A stretch of 64,000 nt of DNA. It comes from Novosphingobium sp. 18050. GTDB taxonomy: Bacteria > Pseudomonadota > Alphaproteobacteria > Sphingomonadales > Sphingomonadaceae. Below are positions 25,061 to 34,235 of the stretch, piece after piece. The notes beneath the pieces are model-generated. The model was not told where the DNA came from. It worked only from the letters and a program-made list of their open reading frames with translations, and made no database searches. The stretch is taken from assembly GCF_902706195.1 (NCBI RefSeq), contig NZ_CACSJO010000002.1, positions 186,001 through 250,000 of the forward strand, read 5' to 3'. Both the position numbers and the translations under genes were made by a program. Numbering within the stretch: the first letter of the stretch is position 1; the number at the start of each line of letters is the position of its first letter.

Positions 25061-26737
25061 TCAGATTCGTACCACCCGATCTGCCAATGCCACGCTTGCC
25101 GGCCGGTGCGTGATGATCACTACCGTCTTGTCTTGCAGGATACGGGTGCAGGTTTCGACGAAGCGTTCCTCGCCATGGGGGTCGTACATCGAAGTTGCTT
25201 CGTCGAGCACGACGATCGGGGCATCTTTCAGCAGTGCGCGGGCGAGCGCTATGCGCTGACCCTGCCCGCCGGACAGCCGCACGCCGCGGTCGCCGATCTG
25301 GGTGTCGAAGCCCTGGGGCAGCGCGGTTACGAAGTCCCAGGCGTCGGCCCGGCGCGCGGCTTCTTCGATTTCAGCGCGGCTGGCGCCGTGGCGGCCGAAG
25401 GCGATGTTTTCGCGCACGGTGCCGCTCAATAGTTGGGCGCGCTGCGGGACTACCGAAATCTGCGCGCGCAGGTCCTGTACCGAGACTTCGGTGATGTCGT
25501 TGCCGTCGAGCGTGATGCGTCCGGACTGGCATTCGTAAAGGCGCAGCAGCAGGGCGACGATCGTGGTCTTGCCGGCGCCATTGTCGCCCAGGATCGCGAT
25601 CTTCTCGCCCGCAGCGATATCGAGGTCGAAGCCGCGCAGGACTCGGCTGCGGCCGGGATAGGCGAAGTCTACCTTTTCGAAGCGGATCGCGCCACGCAGC
25701 GGTGGCAGCCGGCTCGGCAGGGCGTAGCCGGGCTCGGGGGCGGTCGCCAGGACGCTGGCCATGCGGGCCAGCGTGCCGCGTGTCACCTGAACCTGCCCCC
25801 AGGTCTCGGCAAGTTCGCTGACAGGGCGGGTGAGGAGAGCTGCGTAGAACAGGAATGAGAAGAGTTCCTGCCCGGAAAGGCGCCCCTGATGCAGGTGGTC
25901 GCCAATCATCATCAGCAGCCCGAGCGCGGCAAGCGAAGCAACCAGCGCGCTCACCGGCTCGACGATCGACTGGATGCGTGTCAGCCGGACCGCGTAGAGG
26001 CGCGCGGTTTCCACGCGGCGGCGGTAGCGGGCGCTTTCGAGGTCTTCGCGCGCGAAGCCCTTGATGGCCGAGATGGCGCCAAGATTGTCTTCGGCCAGCG
26101 CCAGAACCTGAGCCTCGGCATTCTGCTCGCGCTCGGCCAGTTCGCGCAGGCGGCGCCCGACGAGCTTGAGCAGTATCACATAAATGGGGATCAGCAGCGG
26201 CACTAGCAGCGCCAGCGAGGCGTCGATGCGCAGCATCAGCAGGGCAGCGCCGGCTGCGGTAAGCAGCAGGGGCGGTACACCGACCAGGGTGCCGGTAAGG
26301 AAATGGCCTAGATGCCCGACTTCGGTGGTCATCAGTGCGAGCACGTCGCCCTGCCGGTGCGCGACGTGCCAGCCGACGGGGAGGGACTGAAGATGGTCGT
26401 AGAGGCGCGCGCGCAGGTCCGCGAGGATGCGCGCTGCGGTATTGCCCGAGACGATCTGGACGACCGCGGCAAGCGCTGCCGAAGCGATGAAAGCCAGCAC
26501 CAGCAGGACGACCAGCCGGGCGGTGCCGAGGGGCCCGGCTTCGATCAGTTTGCCCGCGAGATTGCCGGCAAGCCAGGGAATGGTGAGCGTCGTCGCCGAA
26601 CTGGCCAGCGTAAGCCCTGCGACGAGAGCGAGGGAGCGGGCGTGGGGCCGGGCGAGGGACGCGACCATGCGCATCTGGTCGGGCGCGAGCGGCGGCGGCC
26701 CCGGCAGGTCATCGTGGACGGGATGGTCTGCGTACAT
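25061..26737 (-). CDS. ABC transporter, fused membrane and ATPase domains (exporter type)
   Basis: 558 residues. The N-terminal half has six membrane helices of the type-I ABC exporter fold. The C-terminal ATPase has Walker A (LGDNGAGKTT), the Q-loop (SVVPQRAQL), signature LSGGQGQRIALARALL, Walker B (IVVLDEATS) and the switch His (IITHRP). Half-size exporters of this kind work as homodimers and move lipids, lipid-linked sugars or peptides outward. The ATG at 26737 leaves a normal N-terminus; the frame extends further but would intrude into the upstream wall-hydrolase gene. It is third in the outer-membrane-protein operon; its cargo is unknown. Confidence 0.88.
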   Translation of the reverse strand: MYADHPVHDDLPGPPPLAPDQMRMVASLARPHARSLALVAGLTLASSATTLTIPWLAGNLAGKLIEAGPLGTARLVVLLVLAFIASAALAAVVQIVSGNTAARILADLRARLYDHLQSLPVGWHVAHRQGDVLALMTTEVGHLGHFLTGTLVGVPPLLLTAAGAALLMLRIDASLALLVPLLIPIYVILLKLVGRRLRELAEREQNAEAQVLALAEDNLGAISAIKGFAREDLESARYRRRVETARLYAVRLTRIQSIVEPVSALVASLAALGLLMMIGDHLHQGRLSGQELFSFLFYAALLTRPVSELAETWGQVQVTRGTLARMASVLATAPEPGYALPSRLPPLRGAIRFEKVDFAYPGRSRVLRGFDLDIAAGEKIAILGDNGAGKTTIVALLLRLYECQSGRITLDGNDITEVSVQDLRAQISVVPQRAQLLSGTVRENIAFGRHGASRAEIEEAARRADAWDFVTALPQGFDTQIGDRGVRLSGGQGQRIALARALLKDAPIVVLDEATSMYDPHGEERFVETCTRILQDKTVVIITHRPASVALADRVVRI

Positions 26738-26751
26738 GGGCGGCGGCGTGG

Positions 26752-27915
26752 TCAGCTGGCGGCGAGCAGGCGGTCGGTCGCCTGTCCGCCGGGAAGGCAC
26801 TGGGCGCGGTCGTTGCGCAGGAACCGTGCGCAGTCCCAATAGGCACCTTCGCTGTGGGTGCGCGCCATGCGTACGTAGACGAAGGCGATGTTTCCGGTTT
26901 CGCCAAGGCGGCCGGCCACGCGGCACTCTGCCAGGCTGCCGCATAGCGCCAGCGCCTTGAGCGCGTAGCTGCCGGGCGGGGCCGCAGGGTCCAGCTGCAT
27001 TTCGAGCGCGGAATGGCTGGAGGCGGCAAGCGGCGCGGGGATTACGATGGGAACGGGTTCGAACAGGATCTGAGGCACGGCGATGGCCGGTGTTGCTGCC
27101 GGATCATGCATGTCCGACAGTGCGGCGAGAGCGGGCTGGGGGGATTCCGTGCCGGAACCCGAACTGCGCGACATGGCGGCGGCCGAACCCCAATAGCCGG
27201 GCCAGCGGTAGAACAGGTGAGCGCCCTGCCGGGCTATCTTGACCAGACCGTCGCGCCACCGGGGGACCACGTAATCGGCATGATAATGCGTCGCTAGCCC
27301 GACCTGGGTATCGACCGCGCCTGACAGGGCCGCTTCGGCGATGGCACGTGCGCGGGTGAGGGCGGGCGGCGAGGGGATGCGGGCGAGCGAGCCATCGCAG
27401 GTGAAGGTGAACTGGCAGCCGGTCTCGCGCTGCGAACCCTGGAATACCACTGCGCAGACGCTGTCGGGAAAGGCCGGGTGGCGCACGCGGTTGAGGACGA
27501 CCTGAACTACGGCTCGCTCTCCCGAAGGATCGTCGCCCGCTTCGTACCAGGCGGCGACAGCGAGGCAGTCGCGCGCGCGCAGGCGTGCATCGGGGGCGCC
27601 GACGAAGCGGAACGGTGCGGCGAGGGCCGGTTGCAGGTCGGCGATGGGCACTTGCGCGTTGGACAGGCGCGCCGCGTCTGCGGCAATGGGGATGCTCTGC
27701 GCCGGATCCGGCAGAGGCGGTGGCGGGACAAGGGAGAGGGGCGGCATTTCCGCTTCAGCTTCCACCGGAGAGGCAAAGGCCGCCACGAGGCGTGCAGTGC
27801 GATGCGGGATGTCGCTGGGAAGGCGCGCGAACATCAGGACTGCGACCGCGAGCGTTGCGGCGATGACGATGCGCCAGGCGAGCGGGGTCGACGCAAGGCG
27901 TATCAGGCGCGTCAT
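26752..27915 (-). CDS. SleB-type cell wall hydrolase (PF07486)
   Basis: A 387-residue protein with an N-terminal membrane anchor or signal (WRIVIAATLAVAVLMFA), a Pro/Ala-rich stretch, and a Hydrolase_2/SleB domain (about 115-245). The domain has LAVAAWYEAGDDPSGERAV with the catalytic-type Glu, VLNRVRHPAFPDSVC and THYHADYV. The C-terminal 140 residues are low-complexity, then Cys-containing. SleB-like enzymes are lytic transglycosylases or amidases of peptidoglycan. In sphingomonad EPS loci a copy often accompanies the export genes, perhaps opening the wall for the secretion channel (inference). The ATG overlaps the upstream stop (ATGA). Confidence 0.85.
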   Translation of the reverse strand: MTRLIRLASTPLAWRIVIAATLAVAVLMFARLPSDIPHRTARLVAAFASPVEAEAEMPPLSLVPPPPLPDPAQSIPIAADAARLSNAQVPIADLQPALAAPFRFVGAPDARLRARDCLAVAAWYEAGDDPSGERAVVQVVLNRVRHPAFPDSVCAVVFQGSQRETGCQFTFTCDGSLARIPSPPALTRARAIAEAALSGAVDTQVGLATHYHADYVVPRWRDGLVKIARQGAHLFYRWPGYWGSAAAMSRSSGSGTESPQPALAALSDMHDPAATPAIAVPQILFEPVPIVIPAPLAASSHSALEMQLDPAAPPGSYALKALALCGSLAECRVAGRLGETGNIAFVYVRMARTHSEGAYWDCARFLRNDRAQCLPGGQATDRLLAAS

Positions 27916-29213
27916 AGCGCGTACTTGAGCGACACCGAGGCGCGCTTGCGGTCGAACTTGCGGCCGCCGGTCCCATCGCTGCGAGTGCGCTGGAAGCCGC
28001 CCTGCGCCGAGACGCGCAAGTTGCGGTTGAGCAGCCATTCCGCGCCGAGCGATCCGGCCAGATCCCTCTGTATCCGCTGGGTTCCGGCATAGTCGCTGAC
28101 GGTCTGGTCGAGGCGGGTGGTGAGGATGACGTTGCGGCGCAGTTCGTAATCCAGTTTCCCGGAATAGCGGCTCTGGCGGATGCCGGCGACGCCGACGAGA
28201 GGCGAGCGCTGGATCGTGCGCTTCGCCTCGACCGTCCAGGTCATCAGCTTCGTCGGATTCCATTCCAGGCTGCCGGCGAAATCCAGGCCCTTGATACGCG
28301 GGAAGGCGGGATCGTCGTAGCGCTGGTTCTGGTAGCCGATGGCGGCGGTACCGCGGATCAGGCGCGTGACGCCGAACTGTACGCCGCCGCGCACCGAATA
28401 CCCGTCCGAACTGCGGTCAAGCAAGGTGGTCTCGTCCGGGTAGCGGGCTTTGTTATAACTGCCTTCGACGAAGGTGGCGATGCCGGGCCCGATGGCGTAG
28501 CCGGCGCGCAGCGAAGTGGACCAGGTGCGATAATCGCGGTTTCCCTGGGCGATCTCTGCGCCGGCCACGCGGTAGGTGCCGTAGCGGAAAGTGTCGAAGG
28601 AGGCATCCGCGCCCAGCAGCAGGCGGCCGACGTTGTGTTCCAGCTGCACGCCCAGTTCGAGCGTGTTGTAGGCGATGCGGGGGCCGCGCAGCGTGGTGTC
28701 ACCGACCGAACCGCGTGGTTCGTATGCGCGCGAGTAGCCTGCGCGCAGCGAGGCCTGGGTGCCCGCCCCGATGTCCAGCTGTCCGCTTGCCTGCAGATCG
28801 TAGGTATTGGTGTTTTCATCGTCCTGCGACAGGCCGCGTGTCAGCCCGGTAGTTGCATTGAACGAGAGGGCGTGGCGCCTCCAGGTCGACCGGGCGGCGA
28901 TGCCGCCGGACAGGGTGACAAGAGCGTCGTCGACCTTGTTGGTGTTTGCGGCGTAGATATTGTCGTCATAGGCCGTGCGCAGTTCCGCCGAGGGCAGGAC
29001 TTCGAATCCACCGAAACGGACCGGGACCGGGTCCAGTTCTGGCCGGGGGCGCTTCTGTACGGAAATGGCGCCGTCTCCGGCGGGAATTTCCTGCGCCCTG
29101 ACACCGGATGCGGTGCAGGCGCCCAGCATGCCGACAATGCACGATACGAGCGCTGAATCGGCGCCGTACCGGCTCAGCCAAGCCTTGCGTCTGAGCCTCA
29201 ATAGAGCCTGCAC
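27912..29213 (-). CDS. outer-membrane beta-barrel protein (BBP2-like)
   Basis: A 433-residue protein with a signal peptide ending around SGVRAQ and then alternating amphipathic strands to the very end, closing in KRASVSLKYAL, a typical terminal barrel strand. Repeats of a strand-turn pattern (LRAGY, SLRAGYAIG, GGVQFGV) support a large barrel. It fits the PF10082 family that accompanies exopolysaccharide loci. It may be an EPS-secretion or anchoring porin, which is inference. The start is a GTG; the LGAC motif in the signal region could also be a lipobox, but a barrel with a type I signal is more likely. It is the first gene of the operon. Confidence 0.8.
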   Translation of the reverse strand: MQALLRLRRKAWLSRYGADSALVSCIVGMLGACTASGVRAQEIPAGDGAISVQKRPRPELDPVPVRFGGFEVLPSAELRTAYDDNIYAANTNKVDDALVTLSGGIAARSTWRRHALSFNATTGLTRGLSQDDENTNTYDLQASGQLDIGAGTQASLRAGYSRAYEPRGSVGDTTLRGPRIAYNTLELGVQLEHNVGRLLLGADASFDTFRYGTYRVAGAEIAQGNRDYRTWSTSLRAGYAIGPGIATFVEGSYNKARYPDETTLLDRSSDGYSVRGGVQFGVTRLIRGTAAIGYQNQRYDDPAFPRIKGLDFAGSLEWNPTKLMTWTVEAKRTIQRSPLVGVAGIRQSRYSGKLDYELRRNVILTTRLDQTVSDYAGTQRIQRDLAGSLGAEWLLNRNLRVSAQGGFQRTRSDGTGGRKFDRKRASVSLKYAL

Positions 29214-29353
29214 TTCAAGAATCGCCCCGCTATCCGTAAGTCCCCATCACGAATTGTGCGGATGCGAACTGCGCCGGGCAAATGAATGATTTGTCACCGG
29301 CACGGAATTTCGTCCCGGATCAGGACCTTCGGAAGGTCAGAACCGGGCGGGGA

Positions 29354-30238
29354 TCAATCCGGTTTCCAGCCGATTTCGGCGGCGGCGGCAGACTTGGGGA
29401 TGTCGGTGAGCGCTTCGTTCACCGTGATCGTCTCACCGGGCGCGAGCTGGCGCTTGGCCGGTACGACTTCCTTTTCGTAGACAATGGTCTCGCGCCGGTC
29501 GCGCAGAACCACCAGCAGCGAGGGAACACTGCGGCTTTGCGCGCCGATGTTGCTGATGGTGCCGCTGACGCTGAAGAACTCGGTGCCGTCGGGGAGCGGC
29601 TTGCGGTCCTGGCGGCCGCGCGGGAAGTCCAGCTTGAGGTCTGGCTGGGCACGCTGGAAGGTTGCGCGCGGAATCGGCAGCCAGTCCGGGATGCCGCCCC
29701 AGGCGACGGCGCCGGCAAGGCCGAGCGTCGCGATGGCGAAGGCGACCGCACCGTACGTACCGATCCGCGCCCAGTTACGGCGCGGGCGGAACGGGGGCGA
29801 AAAATCGAAGCTGGAGGTGCTCTCGTCGGCGTAGTGCTTGGTCGCGGTGTCGTCGTAAGTGACGGGCGCGGAGCGCTGCTCACGGCGCGGCGCGGCGGCC
29901 GGCGCTTCGCTCGCTGCCGATTCGTGGCCGGTGGCGACTGGTTCGCGCATCGCCGCGGGAGCGGCGGCGGGCTCGGGCGTGCGGGGGATGACGACTGCCG
30001 GGCGCGGCGCAGCGGCGGCGCGAAGCGGCGGCGGCGGGAGCGAGGCTTCCTGCGCGACCGGCGCGGGTTCGGCCTCAGGAATTGCCGGTGCGGCTTCCTG
30101 CGCGGCTTCCGCGGCTTCGGGACCTTCCTGGAACCAGCTGTGGCGGCACTTGGCACAGCGTACGGTACGGCCTTCCAGGCCGATCGCACTGTCCGGAACC
30201 GCATATCGCGTAGAGCAGGCAGGGCAGGCGATGATCAT
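29354..30238 (-). CDS. zinc-ribbon (MJ0042) and DUF3426 membrane protein
   Basis: 294 residues. The N-terminus IIACPACSTRYAVPDSAIG with a second CAKCRHSW forms the MJ0042 zinc ribbon. A Pro/Ala-rich linker follows, then one membrane helix (about 170-190) and a C-terminal DUF3426 domain with FSVSGTISNIG. This gene is commonly found next to ftsE in alphaproteobacteria; its function is not established. The ATG at 30238 has GAGAG just upstream; an in-frame ATG four codons earlier is the alternative. It is divergent from ftsE, so the two may share control. Confidence 0.85.
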   Translation of the reverse strand: MIIACPACSTRYAVPDSAIGLEGRTVRCAKCRHSWFQEGPEAAEAAQEAAPAIPEAEPAPVAQEASLPPPPLRAAAAPRPAVVIPRTPEPAAAPAAMREPVATGHESAASEAPAAAPRREQRSAPVTYDDTATKHYADESTSSFDFSPPFRPRRNWARIGTYGAVAFAIATLGLAGAVAWGGIPDWLPIPRATFQRAQPDLKLDFPRGRQDRKPLPDGTEFFSVSGTISNIGAQSRSVPSLLVVLRDRRETIVYEKEVVPAKRQLAPGETITVNEALTDIPKSAAAAEIGWKPD

Positions 30239-30386
30239 GATCGCTCTCATAAGCACGGTTGCATCGCGCGCCACAAGCGCCCGACCTGTGGGTTCGCGCC
30301 CTGATGCCCTTTTTTCCACATGCAAGGGAGGCTATAGGGCTTTACGTCGCCCGTTCGGCCCGACTTAGACAACATTTTAGACGAGC
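30239..30386. promoter_or_regulatory. divergent promoter region, zinc-ribbon gene / ftsE
   Basis: This region of 148 bases between divergent genes carries both promoters. It includes a TTTTTTCC run around 30309-30316. No recognisable operator was found. Confidence 0.4.
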
Positions 30387-31100
30387 ATGACCGCGGACGG
30401 CGAAATCACCCATTTCGACAATGTCGGACTTCGCTATGGCGCCGAACGCGAGGTGCTTAGCGATCTGACGTTCACGCTGTTCCCGGGGAGGTTCTATTTC
30501 CTCACCGGGGCGAGCGGCGCAGGCAAGACCTCGCTGCTCAGGCTGCTGTACCTTGCGCAGCGTCCATCGCGCGGCGCGATCCGCATGTTCGGGACCGATG
30601 CCATCACCCTGCCGCGCGCGCGGCTGCCTGCCTTGCGCCGGCGCATCGGCGTAGTCTTCCAGGACTTCCGGCTGGTGGACCACCTTTCCGCCTTCGATAA
30701 CGTGGCGCTGCCGCTACGCGTCGCCGGGCACCAGGAACGCGACCTGGCCGGGCCGGTGCGCGACATTCTCGAATGGGTGGGCCTGGCCGACCGCATCGAT
30801 GCGCGCCCCGCCACGCTTTCGGGCGGCGAGCAGCAGCGCGTCGCCATCGCCCGCGCGGTGATCGCGCGTCCGGCGATGCTGGTGGCGGACGAGCCGACCG
30901 GCAACGTCGACCCCGACATGGCGATGAAGCTGATGCGGCTGTTCGAAATGCTCAATCGGCAGGGGACGACCGTGGTCGTCGCCACCCACGATCTCGACCT
31001 GCTGCGCAAGGTGCCCGACAGTCTTATCATGCGGCTGGACCGGGGGCGACTTTCCGACCCGACCGGCGCGCTGCGCTATCCGCCCCGGAAGCTGACATGA
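30387..31100 (+). CDS. ftsE: cell-division ATP-binding protein FtsE
   Basis: A 237-residue ABC ATPase. It has Walker A (LTGASGAGKTSLLRLLYL), the Q-loop (GVVFQDFRLVDHLS) that is typical of FtsE, signature LSGGEQQRVAIARA, Walker B (MLVADEPTGNVDP) and the His switch (VVATHD). With FtsX it links the division ring to peptidoglycan hydrolase activation at the septum. The stop overlaps the ftsX start by four bases (ATGA). Confidence 0.95.
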   Translation: MTADGEITHFDNVGLRYGAEREVLSDLTFTLFPGRFYFLTGASGAGKTSLLRLLYLAQRPSRGAIRMFGTDAITLPRARLPALRRRIGVVFQDFRLVDHLSAFDNVALPLRVAGHQERDLAGPVRDILEWVGLADRIDARPATLSGGEQQRVAIARAVIARPAMLVADEPTGNVDPDMAMKLMRLFEMLNRQGTTVVVATHDLDLLRKVPDSLIMRLDRGRLSDPTGALRYPPRKLT

Positions 31101-32050
31101 GCGTGCGCGGCGTGCTCGACCGGCTGCTCTCCGGCCCTCGGCGGCTGTTCGCGCGGGGTATGCCCCTGGGGCGGGCGGTCGATATCATTCCGCAGGCGCG
31201 CATGTCCGGGCCGATGCCCTGGGTGATCGCGATCATGGTGGCGATGACTGCCATCGCGCTGGCCGCCGGGCTGGCGCTGGGCAACGCGGTATCCTCGGCG
31301 CGGGCGGAGATCGAGGGCGGCGTGACCGTCCAGATCATCGAGCCGCGCGCGGACATCCGCGCCGCGCAGGCCGCGCGCGCGGTCAAGGCGATGAAGAACA
31401 TGCCTGGCATCGCCGGCCTCAGGCTGGTGCCGCAGGAGGAACTGGACGCACTGATCGAACCCTGGCTGGGCACCGGCATTGCTGCGGCCACGGGCGCGGC
31501 GATCCCCGTGCCGGCGCTGATCGACGTGCGGCTGAAGGGCCCGGCGACGCCGGCTCAGCTTGCCGCGATCGGCAAGCGGGTGACCCCGGTGGCGCCATCG
31601 GCCCGGATCGATGCGCAGTCCAACTGGCTGCGTCCGGTCTTCGAGGCGATGGTGTCGCTGCAATGGCTTTCGATCGCGCTGGTGGCGCTGCTGGCGCTGG
31701 CGCTGTCGGCGGCAGTGCTGCTGGCGGCGCGATCTGCGCTGGGGGCGAACCGCGATACCATCGAGATAGTCCACCTGCTGGGCGGCACCGATGCGCAGGT
31801 GGCCCGCGTGTTCCAGCGCTCCATCGGCTATGATGCGGCCGGCGGCGGCACCGTGGGACTGGCGCTGGCGCTGGTGGTGATCCTTTCGCTCGCCCGGCGG
31901 TTCTCGGGGCTGGGCGCGGGGCTGGTCGACAATGGCGCGCTGATCTGGAGCGACTGGCTGCTGCTGGCGGTGGTGCCGATCCTGGCGACACTGCTGGCGA
32001 TGCTGACCGCGCGGCTGACCGTGCTGCACGCCTTGCGCCGGATGCTTTAA
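31097..32050 (+). CDS. ftsX: cell-division permease FtsX
   Basis: A 317-residue membrane protein with four helices: one near 40-65, then three in the C-terminal FtsX domain. A periplasmic domain of about 130 residues lies between the first and second helices. Typical segments are IEIVHLLGGTDAQVARVFQRS and a long cytoplasmic N-tail. It is the membrane partner of FtsE. The ATGA overlap with ftsE fixes the start, although the frame is open earlier. Confidence 0.92.
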   Translation: MSVRGVLDRLLSGPRRLFARGMPLGRAVDIIPQARMSGPMPWVIAIMVAMTAIALAAGLALGNAVSSARAEIEGGVTVQIIEPRADIRAAQAARAVKAMKNMPGIAGLRLVPQEELDALIEPWLGTGIAAATGAAIPVPALIDVRLKGPATPAQLAAIGKRVTPVAPSARIDAQSNWLRPVFEAMVSLQWLSIALVALLALALSAAVLLAARSALGANRDTIEIVHLLGGTDAQVARVFQRSIGYDAAGGGTVGLALALVVILSLARRFSGLGAGLVDNGALIWSDWLLLAVVPILATLLAMLTARLTVLHALRRML

Positions 32051-32091
32051 TGCCTGCTTTAGTCCGTCCGAACTCCTATATAGCCTAGATC

Positions 32092-32628
32092 ATGTTCCGT
32101 CGCTTCACCGCCTTCATCGTGCTGATATGGCTCTTCGGGTTCCTGTGGTTCGCCATAGCGCTGCCGGGGCCGCTGTCTGCCGATGTGCGCACCGATGCGA
32201 TCATCGTGCTGACCGGAAGCCAGGGGCGGATCGAACATGCGCTCAAGGTGCTGGAGGCGGGCAAGGCGCCCGACCTGCTGGTTTCCGGCGTCGACCGCGA
32301 AGTGCGCCCGCGTGAGTTCGCGGTGCAATTCCGGGTTCCGCAGCGTCTGATGAAGTGCTGCGTAACGCTGGGCTACCGGGCTTACGATACCCGCTCCAAC
32401 GCCATCGAGGCGGCGCAGTGGGTCAATGAGCGTGGGGCCAAGTCGGTGCGGCTGGTCACGGCGGACTGGCACATGCGCCGGGCCGCACTGGAAATCGGCC
32501 GCGAATTTCCGAACGACGTCAGGCTGGAACGTGACGGCGTGCCCTCGCACCCCAGCCTTGGCACCTTGTTCCTCGAATACCACAAGCTGCTGGCCCGTGC
32601 CGCGCTCAACCTCTGGGAAGCCCTGTGA
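32092..32628 (+). CDS. YdcF/DUF218 family protein
   Basis: A 178-residue protein with an N-terminal membrane anchor (FIVLIWLFGFLWFAIAL) and a DUF218 domain. The domain has AIIVLTGSQGRIEHAL, LLVSGV, DTRSNAIEAAQW and LVTADWHMRRA with the conserved His-Met-x-R. Family members such as SanA/YdcF are envelope proteins of uncertain activity. Its GTGA overlap with plsC and position behind ftsEX indicate co-transcription. Confidence 0.85.
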   Translation: MFRRFTAFIVLIWLFGFLWFAIALPGPLSADVRTDAIIVLTGSQGRIEHALKVLEAGKAPDLLVSGVDREVRPREFAVQFRVPQRLMKCCVTLGYRAYDTRSNAIEAAQWVNERGAKSVRLVTADWHMRRAALEIGREFPNDVRLERDGVPSHPSLGTLFLEYHKLLARAALNLWEAL

Positions 32629-33335
32629 CCAAGATCGATTCGCCCGCCACGCCGCTGGACGTGGTGCGCAGCCTGCTGTTCTACGTCACCTTCTATCTGG
32701 GCACGATCTTCTTCGTGATCGCCACCGGCCTGGCCTCCTTCGTAAACGAGGAACTGATGCGGCGCGCAGCACGTGGCTGGAGCCTGTATCACCGCCTCTG
32801 CGCCCGCTGGCTGCTGGGCATTCGCGTTGTCGTGGAGGGCGAGATGCCGGGCGGCGGCGTGCTGGTCGCGATGAAGCACGAGAGCTTCTACGAGGCGATC
32901 GACCTGCCCGCGCAGATGCGCCACCCCGCGCCTTTCCCAAAAGCGGAACTGACCGAACTGCCCGGCTGGGGCTGGGCGGCACGGCGATACGGCGCGGTCG
33001 TGGTGGAGCGCGGCGAAGGTGCGCGGGCCCTGCGCAAGATGATCTCCAGCGCGCGCGGTTTCGCGGCGAAGGGGCGGACGCTGGCGATCTTCCCCGAAGG
33101 CACCCGCGTGCCCACCGGCCAGCGCCCTCCGCTGCAGTCAGGATTTGCGGGGGTCTACAAGCTGCTGGGTCTGCCGGTGGTACCGGTGGCGGTGAACAGC
33201 GGGCGGCTTTATCATCGCCGCTGGAAAAAGCCCGGCACGATCACGGTGCGCGTGGGCGAGCGCATCGAACCCGGCCTCCCGCGAGAGGAGATCGAGGCGC
33301 AGGTGATGGCGGCTATCAACGTGTTGAACGTCTAG
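32625..33335 (+). CDS. 1-acyl-glycerol-3-phosphate acyltransferase (PlsC family)
   Basis: A 236-residue PlsC-family protein with an N-terminal membrane segment. The catalytic motif is KHESFYEAIDL (H-x4-E, an accepted variant of H-x4-D), followed by LGWAARRYG-type spacing, the FPEGTR motif and VPVAVNSG. It acylates lysophosphatidic acid in phospholipid synthesis at the inner membrane. The start is a GTG overlapping the previous stop (GTGA). It converges on the transglutaminase-like gene with a 10-base gap. Confidence 0.9.
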   Translation: MTKIDSPATPLDVVRSLLFYVTFYLGTIFFVIATGLASFVNEELMRRAARGWSLYHRLCARWLLGIRVVVEGEMPGGGVLVAMKHESFYEAIDLPAQMRHPAPFPKAELTELPGWGWAARRYGAVVVERGEGARALRKMISSARGFAAKGRTLAIFPEGTRVPTGQRPPLQSGFAGVYKLLGLPVVPVAVNSGRLYHRRWKKPGTITVRVGERIEPGLPREEIEAQVMAAINVLNV

Positions 33336-33345
33336 GCACGGTTGT

Positions 33346-34131
33346 TCAGGCCGGCACCAGTTCGTTGACCTCGACGGTCTGCGACAGCATTTCGACATCG
33401 CCGAAGCTGGACAGGAACGAGACGTCGGCGGCATCGCGCCCGACGCCGATCTTGGCGATGCGGTCGGGCGAACTCATGCCGGTGGCATCGACGATGTGCC
33501 AGGCTCCGTCGAGGAACACTTCGGCCACCGCGTGGAAGTCCTGCGGCTCCACCCCCAGGCCGTAGACGCTGGCGAAGCGCGCGGGGATGGCGCTGGCACG
33601 AACCAGGGCGATCATCAGGTGCGCATAGTCGCGGCACACGCCCCGGCAGCTCTTGAAGGTGTCGGCGGCAGTGGTGAAGGCGTCGCTCGAACCCGGCTCG
33701 TAAGTGAGAGTGCCGGCGATCCGGTCGCGGATGGCAGCGACGCGGGCACCGCCCTGCAGGTGGCCGAACTCGTTTTCGACGAATTCGTGGAACGTGTCCG
33801 ACGTGCAGTAGCGCGAGGGCATCAGGTAATCGACCGTTTCACCCGGCAACAGATAGGTGGGCAGCGCGGGCAGGGTATCCACTTGCGCAAGCATCCGCTC
33901 GACCGAGACGGTGGCCTCGTAGCGGATCTGAAGCGGCGCGGCGGTGCGTAGCCAGATGCGTTCGCCGATGTCGGCCTGCGCCGAGACGCGGGCGAAATGG
34001 TCCAGCTGCGGCAGGTCGATGCGGGCCTGCATCACGCGCTGCTCTGGTATCATGGCCGCCTCGATTTGGAGGAGGACATCGACCGGGCCACGCACGGCGT
34101 AGTCGAGGGTAGTGACGATGGAAAGCTGCAT
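33346..34131 (-). CDS. transglutaminase-like cysteine protease family protein
   Basis: This 261-residue protein has an N-terminal beta domain and a C-terminal transglutaminase core: SCRGVCRDYAHLM (catalytic Cys), DFHAVAEVFLDG (His) and IVDATGM (Asp). This arrangement is common in bacterial proteins whose substrates are unknown, and most are proteases or amidases rather than crosslinkers. There is no signal peptide, so it is probably cytoplasmic. It is a single gene on its strand, following the hisC-tyrC terminator. Confidence 0.85.
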   Translation of the reverse strand: MQLSIVTTLDYAVRGPVDVLLQIEAAMIPEQRVMQARIDLPQLDHFARVSAQADIGERIWLRTAAPLQIRYEATVSVERMLAQVDTLPALPTYLLPGETVDYLMPSRYCTSDTFHEFVENEFGHLQGGARVAAIRDRIAGTLTYEPGSSDAFTTAADTFKSCRGVCRDYAHLMIALVRASAIPARFASVYGLGVEPQDFHAVAEVFLDGAWHIVDATGMSSPDRIAKIGVGRDAADVSFLSSFGDVEMLSQTVEVNELVPA

Positions 34132-34146
34132 GGGCGGAGGGCGTCC

Positions 34147-34191
34147 TTGAGCGAGGCTTCACCGCTCAAAAGCCCGAAAATGCTTCGGGCT
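34147..34191 (-). terminator. tandem hairpins after hisC-tyrC
   Basis: Two adjacent perfect hairpins lie downstream of the tyrC stop. AGCCCGAA (34171-34178) pairs with TTCGGGCT (34184-34191). TTGAGCG (34147-34153) pairs with CGCTCAA (34163-34169). On the minus strand the first stem is followed by TTT, fitting intrinsic termination of hisC-tyrC. The second sits just ahead of the next leftward gene. Confidence 0.7.
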
Positions 34192-34235
34192 CCCGGGGAG
34201 CGGGTTAAATATGCGTCATGCCCTGCCGGTTTGCA

